This document shows, one piece after another, positions 59,807 to 64,000 of a DNA stretch of 64,000 bases. Both the position numbers and the translations under genes were made by a program. The notes under the pieces were generated by a model. It was not told the origin of the DNA and did no database searches. It saw only the letters and a program-made list of their open reading frames with translations. Every line of letters begins with the position of its first letter. Position 1 is the stretch's first letter. Source of the DNA: Parvularcula sp964556115 (lineage in GTDB: Bacteria > Pseudomonadota > Alphaproteobacteria > Caulobacterales > Parvularculaceae); the NCBI GenBank assembly GCA_964556115.1, contig CAZKVC010000004.1:1-64000 (forward strand), read 5' to 3'.

Positions 59807-60340
59807 ATGTCTGAAGATCAACCGAGCGGGCTGAAGGCCCGCCTTCTCGATGTCGCCCCGGGCCTGGCCCACGCACTTGGCGGACCGCTGGCCGGTCGCG
59901 CGGCGCGGGTTCTGGCCGAAGCGCTCGGCGCGAAGGGGGAGGGCGCAACCGAAATCGGTGATGCTCTTCGGCAAGCCGACCCCGAAACACTGAAAGCGCT
60001 GAAGCTCGCCGATTACGCGTTCAGGGAAGCGCAGCTTCGCGAGACCACGGCGCGGCAGAGAGTGGACGCAGGCGACCGCGCCGATGCGCGGGCGCGGGAG
60101 AAGGCCGTCGGCGACAATCTGCCCGGCATCCTTGCGGTCGCTGTTGTCGCAGGCTTCTTCGGCGTTCTTCTGGTCATGATGACCTATGGGCTTCCCAATG
60201 GAGCGGAGACGGAATTTTCCTTGATGCTCGGCGCCTTGGCGGCGATGGCGGCATCGGTCATGAACTATTACTTCGGCTCCTCCGCTTCGAGCCGCACCAA
60301 AACGATGCTGCTATCGCGCGGTGAGGTGAACCGCCGCTGA
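59807..60340 (+). CDS. GTA-type three-TM holin family protein
   Basis: This 177-residue protein resembles the gene-transfer-agent holin family (GTA_holin_3TM). It has a soluble helical N-terminus with G-G-P-L-A-G-R-A-A-R-V-L-A-E-A-L, a charged linker with R-A-D-A-R-A-R-E, two clear C-terminal membrane segments (about 107-128 and 136-157), and the signature N-Y-Y-F-G-S-S at 153-159. In Rhodobacter the GTA holin permits lysis and particle release under CtrA control. AAAGGAG precedes the ATG. A CtrA-type box lies 105 nt upstream. No GTA structural genes are in the window. Similar proteins also occur outside GTAs, so release function is inference. Confidence 0.7.
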   Translation: MSEDQPSGLKARLLDVAPGLAHALGGPLAGRAARVLAEALGAKGEGATEIGDALRQADPETLKALKLADYAFREAQLRETTARQRVDAGDRADARAREKAVGDNLPGILAVAVVAGFFGVLLVMMTYGLPNGAETEFSLMLGALAAMAASVMNYYFGSSASSRTKTMLLSRGEVNRR

Positions 60341-60359
60341 AGAAGGGAAAAGAGCCAGA

Positions 60360-61319
60360 ATGGTCTATGATGCGGCAGTGATCGGTGGTGGGGCAATCGG
60401 TTCACTGACGGCCTTCCATCTTGCTGATCGCGGTGCCCGGGTGCTCCTGATCGACAACGGCCGGGAGCAAGTGACGAAGGCGGCTGGCGGCATGCTCAGC
60501 CCGTCCTTCGAACGTGCCCATGACGCGGCGGACCCTGACCATTCGGCCTTTCTCTTCCGTTCACTGAAGTCCTGGGACGTGATGGCGCCGCGGATCGCAG
60601 GCGACCCTTTCGAAAGCTTCGGCTACCGAAGGGACGGGGTTTTCGGGATCGGTTTCTACGCGCCGCCCGGCGCAAGCGTGGCGGTCAGGGATCGCCGGGC
60701 CCTGCCAGCCTTCAGCCGCCCGGCAACGGCCTTTGCGGCGGAAGAAGGCTCCCTCGAACCAGTCCGCCTCGTTGCTGCTGCAAGGGATGCGGCCAAGCTG
60801 AAGGGAGCGGAGTTTCGAATTGGCCATGCCGTCTTGCGGGGGGAGGCAATCGAAGTCGATGGCGCCCGGGTTCTGGCCGAACACATCGTTCTTGCGACCG
60901 GCGCGGATCCGTCGTTGGCGCCCGGTGCCTTGCAGCGGGTCCGGGGCAGGGCCTTCCTGGTTCGCCTCGCAGAGGAGGACCAGGGCAGCGTTCCCTCGAC
61001 AGTACGCTCTCCCAACGTCTATTTCGTTCCGCGAACGGACGGTACAGTTTATATCGGTGCTACTGAAGAATGGCCGGGGGCCATTGCGGCAACCCCGGAT
61101 GATCTTTGGGCGGACGCCTTAGCGCTCCTGCCCTGCCTCGGACGGGCTGAGAGGCTCACGGTTTTCGACGGCATGCGTCCCTTCATCAGCAGGCAGGGCC
61201 CGCTCATCGGGCGCGATGAAGCGCTGCCCCGGCTCATCCGCGCGCAAGGTCATCACCGGAACGGTGTTCTCCTCGGCGCTTTGACCGCCCAGACGGTCCA
61301 TGACCTGATCGTGGCTTAG
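60360..61319 (+). CDS. FAD-dependent oxidoreductase, ThiO-like
   Basis: This 319-residue DAO-family flavoenzyme has the FAD motif G-G-G-A-I-G at 9-14. The C-terminus H-H-R-N-G-V-L-L-G-A-L-T-A matches glycine oxidases of thiamine synthesis (ThiO), which supply iminoglycine for the thiazole ring. No other thi genes are nearby, so ThiO is likely but not proven. A related amino-acid oxidase is the alternative. Its last 201 nt overlap the EAL gene in antisense; the conserved C-terminus argues that this reading frame is genuine to its end. It starts 19 nt after the holin gene. Confidence 0.85.
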   Translation: MVYDAAVIGGGAIGSLTAFHLADRGARVLLIDNGREQVTKAAGGMLSPSFERAHDAADPDHSAFLFRSLKSWDVMAPRIAGDPFESFGYRRDGVFGIGFYAPPGASVAVRDRRALPAFSRPATAFAAEEGSLEPVRLVAAARDAAKLKGAEFRIGHAVLRGEAIEVDGARVLAEHIVLATGADPSLAPGALQRVRGRAFLVRLAEEDQGSVPSTVRSPNVYFVPRTDGTVYIGATEEWPGAIAATPDDLWADALALLPCLGRAERLTVFDGMRPFISRQGPLIGRDEALPRLIRAQGHHRNGVLLGALTAQTVHDLIVA

Positions 61320-62867
61320 GCTCCGGCGGTCCCCCATGATCCGGTGATAGGCCCGGACCCAGGGCCTGGGCCAGAAATGGGTGACCCTCAGCTTGTATTT
61401 GCGCTGCAGGAAGTTCCGCTTCGGTGCAGCCGGACGCAGCCGCGCCGCAAGATCCGCGAGCTCGTCGCTGACCGGCGAATAAGCGAGGCCATGGGGCAGG
61501 TTGTCGGCATCGGCTTCGCTGAGGGCCGGGGTCTTTGCCACCTCGGCATCGAGGGCGGCAGCGCGTTCCGCGTCCTCGTCCCAGGTTTCGCGTTCCTGGA
61601 TCTCGCTCGGCAGGGAGGAGAGGACTTCCGTGATGGCATGGGCCACCGCCGGCTCCTTCGAAAGGGCGCGAGCGTTGCTTTCGCTTGGCTCCACGACGAT
61701 GACCGCCGCCCTCTCGCCGCGCCTGCGCGAGCTGCGGAGCGGGCTTGCGCCGTAGCCAAGGGATGCGGCTGCAAGGTCGGGACGCATCAGAAGTCCAGCT
61801 TTGCTCTCTGCCTGCATCAGCGCCTCCTGTTGGCCGCGGGCGTCCGCGCCCTGCGGCTGAACATGGGTTTCTGCGGCGTCGCCGAACGATTTGGCCAACA
61901 CATTCTGCATTGCCTTCGCATCCGGCACGAAATCCGCTTCGTCGTCGAGATCGCCCTTTCGTTCGGCCGCGCGCTTGAAGGCCTCGGCCTGCGCCCTCAC
62001 CCGCTCGAGCCGGAAGGGATCCTCCTGGCAGAGCTGATCGGTGCATTTCACCTGCTCTTCGCTCTCACGCTCGTTGAGGCCAAGGATCACCCGGACGTCG
62101 TTGCGGAGCTGCTCAGTCACCGTATCGAGGCTTCCAGCAGGCGCAAGCACATTGGCCTGGACCATATGGAAACCGACGGTCCGCAGCGCGGCGCAGGCCG
62201 CTTCGTCCTCGGCGCCGACCGCAGTGACCGCCGCACCCTTGGCTTCGGCAAAGGCGATGAGGTCCGAAGCATGGCTCAATGTGGCGGCATGGTTGGCCCG
62301 CGCGGCGCGCAGGAGGCCGCGGCCGCCGGTCTTGATCTCGTCGAAATGGGCGATGGCGAAGATGTCCGCGAGCTGTTCGGTGCGGCCCATCATCTCCGCG
62401 CCGAGCCGCACGCCGAGGTCGCCCAGCTTTCTGAGGATCGGTGCAGCCTCATCGCCCTCGTCGATCTTGACCGGGCACTCGAAGGTCAGGGCTGCCGGAT
62501 CAACGCTGCTCTCCTCGAGGATGGCCTCGACGCTTGCGGGCAACTCATCGTCGACGCAGTCGCGGGCCGACAGGTTGATCGACAGCCCGGTCTCGCTTGA
62601 AAGGCCGGCAGCGGTGAATTCGGAAACCGCCCGCTGCATGATGCGCCGCGTCAGGGCGGAAAGTTTCTCCTCGGCCTCGAAGGCCGGCAGGAAGACGGCA
62701 GGAAGCATGGTGCCGAACCGTGGATGGTCCCAGCGCACAAGGGCTTCCACACGGCGCAGCGCGCCGTCCGAAAGCGAAAAGATCGGCTGGTAAAGCAGGT
62801 GAATCTGCTTCGAGACCAGGGCCTCGTCCATGTCGATCCTTGTGAGTGTCAGCGCCCGCGCGCCCAT
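61119..62867 (-). CDS. Degenerate EAL-domain protein with long disordered tail
   Basis: The N-terminal 260 residues form an EAL domain with the motif E-A-L at 41-43, Asn98 in S-I-N-L-S and Glu130. The D-D-F-G motif of active phosphodiesterases is replaced around 156-160 (G-A-E-M-M), and the K-I-D motif appears as K-T-G (179-181). It probably does not hydrolyse c-di-GMP and may instead bind it or a partner. A charged, low-complexity tail of about 320 residues follows. The last 66 codons overlap the ThiO-like gene in antisense; an upstream frameshift or shorter real end cannot be excluded. It diverges from yihY. Confidence 0.8.
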   Translation of the reverse strand: MGARALTLTRIDMDEALVSKQIHLLYQPIFSLSDGALRRVEALVRWDHPRFGTMLPAVFLPAFEAEEKLSALTRRIMQRAVSEFTAAGLSSETGLSINLSARDCVDDELPASVEAILEESSVDPAALTFECPVKIDEGDEAAPILRKLGDLGVRLGAEMMGRTEQLADIFAIAHFDEIKTGGRGLLRAARANHAATLSHASDLIAFAEAKGAAVTAVGAEDEAACAALRTVGFHMVQANVLAPAGSLDTVTEQLRNDVRVILGLNERESEEQVKCTDQLCQEDPFRLERVRAQAEAFKRAAERKGDLDDEADFVPDAKAMQNVLAKSFGDAAETHVQPQGADARGQQEALMQAESKAGLLMRPDLAAASLGYGASPLRSSRRRGERAAVIVVEPSESNARALSKEPAVAHAITEVLSSLPSEIQERETWDEDAERAAALDAEVAKTPALSEADADNLPHGLAYSPVSDELADLAARLRPAAPKRNFLQRKYKLRVTHFWPRPWVRAYHRIMGDRRSLSHDQVMDRLGGQSAEENTVPVMTLRADEPGQRFIAPDERALPADEGTHAVENREPLSPSEAGQER

Positions 62868-63019
62868 AGGTTGCCATCCCTTCGGCAGGGGGGAATCCCG
62901 CCCGCGGTAAGGATTAGGAGCAAAAGGGTTAACGGCGCTTAAAAAGGTGTTTCTGCCGCCTGTTTCGAACCCCGGGAGACACTTTGTTGTTGCAGTTCCA
63001 GGAACAAGGAGTTGCCCAT

Positions 63020-63970
63020 ATGGCCGAAAACCACCCTCGCGGCCGCCAGGCCACCTTGCCCTGGTCGATTCCGGCCAAGGGATGGTGGGACATTCTCAAG
63101 CGGACGAAGGAAGAGATGGGCAATGATCACATCACCCTGATCGCGGCGGGCGGGGCATTCTACGCCCTTCTGTCGGTCTTCCCTGGTATAGCAGCGGCGG
63201 TCGCCATCTGGGGGCTCGTCGCCGATCCGAGCGGTGTGGTCGAGCAGATCGATGGTTTCACCGCTGCCTTGCCCGAAGACGCGGCGGCTATCATCCACGA
63301 GCAGGCGGTCTCGGCTGCAGAGGGCGGGGGCGGTGCGGTCCTGACGGCCATCGTCGCCATTCTTCTCGGGCTCTGGAGTGCCTCGAAGGGTATGAAGGCC
63401 ATGATCGAAGGCCTCAACGTCGCCTATGACGAGCGCGAAGAGCGCAGTTTCGTCAAACAGGTCATTCTTCGCCTGACACTGACGGTGACGATGATCCTCA
63501 GCGTCCTTCTTGCAGCTGGCCTGGTCGTGGTGCTTCCCGGCGTTCTGAAAGCCGTCGGCCTTCCTTCGGGCATCGAGCTGTTGATCGGCTTTGCCAAATG
63601 GGCGCTTCTAATCGTTGGTGCCTTGGTCGGGTTTGCCCTTCTCTACCGCTTCGGCCCCGACCGCGACGATGCCCGATGGCAATGGCTGACCCCGGGTGCA
63701 TTCCTGGGCGTCGTGCTCTGGATCGCAGGCTCCGCCGCTTTCTCGATCTATGTCTCGAACTTCGCCAGCTATAACGAGACCTATGGCAGCCTCGGCGGCG
63801 CCATCATTCTGCTGATGTGGTTGTTCCTGACGTCCTTTTCCGTCCTGATCGGCGCTGAGTTCAACGCTGAAGCCGAAAGGCAGACGCGCAGGGACACGAC
63901 GGTCGGCGGGAACGAGCCGCTGGGCGAACGCGATGCCCATGCTGCCGACACCGTCGGAGAGCCCGCCTAG
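63020..63970 (+). CDS. YihY/BrkB-family membrane protein
   Basis: This 316-residue multi-pass membrane protein is of the YihY/virulence factor BrkB family, whose molecular function is not settled (the old RNase BN label is disputed). Family segments are A-A-G-G-A-F-Y-A-L-L-S-V-F-P, L-L-G-L-W-S-A-S-K-G-M-K-A-M, and T-P-G-A-F-L-G-V-V-L-W, then Y-G-S-L-G-G-A-I-I-L-L-M-W-L. The ATG at 63020 has AAGGAG (63006-63011) 8 nt upstream; the longer frame from 62984 starts before it. A 12-bp palindrome (63963-63974) spans the stop. Confidence 0.93.
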   Translation: MAENHPRGRQATLPWSIPAKGWWDILKRTKEEMGNDHITLIAAGGAFYALLSVFPGIAAAVAIWGLVADPSGVVEQIDGFTAALPEDAAAIIHEQAVSAAEGGGGAVLTAIVAILLGLWSASKGMKAMIEGLNVAYDEREERSFVKQVILRLTLTVTMILSVLLAAGLVVVLPGVLKAVGLPSGIELLIGFAKWALLIVGALVGFALLYRFGPDRDDARWQWLTPGAFLGVVLWIAGSAAFSIYVSNFASYNETYGSLGGAIILLMWLFLTSFSVLIGAEFNAEAERQTRRDTTVGGNEPLGERDAHAADTVGEPA

Positions 63971-63974
63971 GCGG

Positions 63975-64000
63975 TCAGTCCTCGAACTGTTCGCGCAGGA
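63975..64000 (-). CDS. Possible 3' end of a minus-strand gene (cut by window edge)
   Basis: The last 26 nt read on the minus strand as the C-terminal residues L-R-E-Q-F-E-D followed by TGA (63977-63975). The codon use fits coding sequence and the convergent position after yihY is plausible, but the fragment is too short to identify or prove. Confidence 0.3.

Noticed and set aside
32491..60340. Lysozyme-like and holin-like genes as signs of a prophage
   Set aside because: They are 26 kb apart, with only core genes between them and no integrase, terminase, capsid or att repeats. The lysozyme is SpmX-like.
1..64000. tRNA, rRNA, CRISPR or insertion sequences
   Set aside because: No tRNA T-arm pattern in a suitable context, no regular spaced repeats, no transposase frames and no rRNA-like stretches were found on reading.

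Overview
This 64 kb window is a gene-dense stretch of an alphaproteobacterial chromosome. It is GC-rich by eye. Evidence for the class is the ALA-synthase type HemA (the Shemin pathway), COQ9 and UbiG of ubiquinone synthesis, DUF1489, DUF482 and DUF455 proteins, a stand-alone ptsP next to lysC, and full-length CtrA-type operators (TTAA-N7-TTAAC). An SpmX-like muramidase, a bactofilin/M23 pair, a TipN-like coiled-coil protein and a GTA-type holin suggest a Caulobacterales, Maricaulales or Parvularculales-like dimorphic marine bacterium. The species cannot be named from the sequence alone. No tRNA, rRNA, IS element, prophage, integrase or CRISPR array was seen. The window reads as core chromosome with scattered orphan genes.

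Layout. 1-2.3 kb: the end of rpsA, a DUF481 barrel and rpsU. 2.4-7.2 kb: coq9, a serine hydrolase, a cytochrome c, apt, TerB, panB and a DUF2165 protein. 7.3-11.3 kb: clpP, clpX, an orphan membrane protein and bpt. 11.5-13.4 kb: an SLC13/TrkA-C transporter. 13.6-17.1 kb: a heme region (flavin reductase, hemB, an LdtR-like MarR regulator, hemA). 17.1-19.8 kb: four tightly overlapping minus-strand genes (SDR, HIT, DUF2007, DUF482). 20-26.4 kb: a VPLPA-anchored exported protein, gltA, gltX, comEC and ubiG. 26.5-32.4 kb: an epimerase, a DUF2141 protein, a membrane protein/HTH pair, lysC and ptsP. 32.5-36.8 kb: spmX-DUF1489-unknown, then M23 peptidase-bactofilin. 37-42.6 kb: DUF455, a peroxiredoxin, a giant AsmA-like protein and a VTT membrane protein. 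42.7-48.5 kb: the rod-shape cluster mreB-mreC-mreD-mrdA-rodA. 48.5-54.5 kb: Hpt, an SNF transporter, pip, a lipoprotein and a CHASE2 pseudo-cyclase. 54.7-58.2 kb: an Mla-type lipid ABC operon. 58.2-64 kb: the TipN-like protein, the GTA-type holin, a ThiO-like oxidase, a degenerate EAL protein and a YihY protein.

Theme. Much of the window concerns envelope growth and its spatial control: MreBCD/PBP2/RodA elongation, bactofilin with its endopeptidase, the SpmX-like pole factor, Mla lipid transport and the AsmA-like bridge. Two perfect CtrA-type boxes, one before mreC and one between the TipN-like gene and the GTA-type holin, suggest that cell-cycle control reaches both wall synthesis and polarity or particle-release genes. 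The most interesting leads are that second CtrA-box locus, the apparent AUC start codon of rpsU, and a group of signalling domains that have lost catalytic residues (SpmX muramidase, EAL, CHASE2 cyclase).
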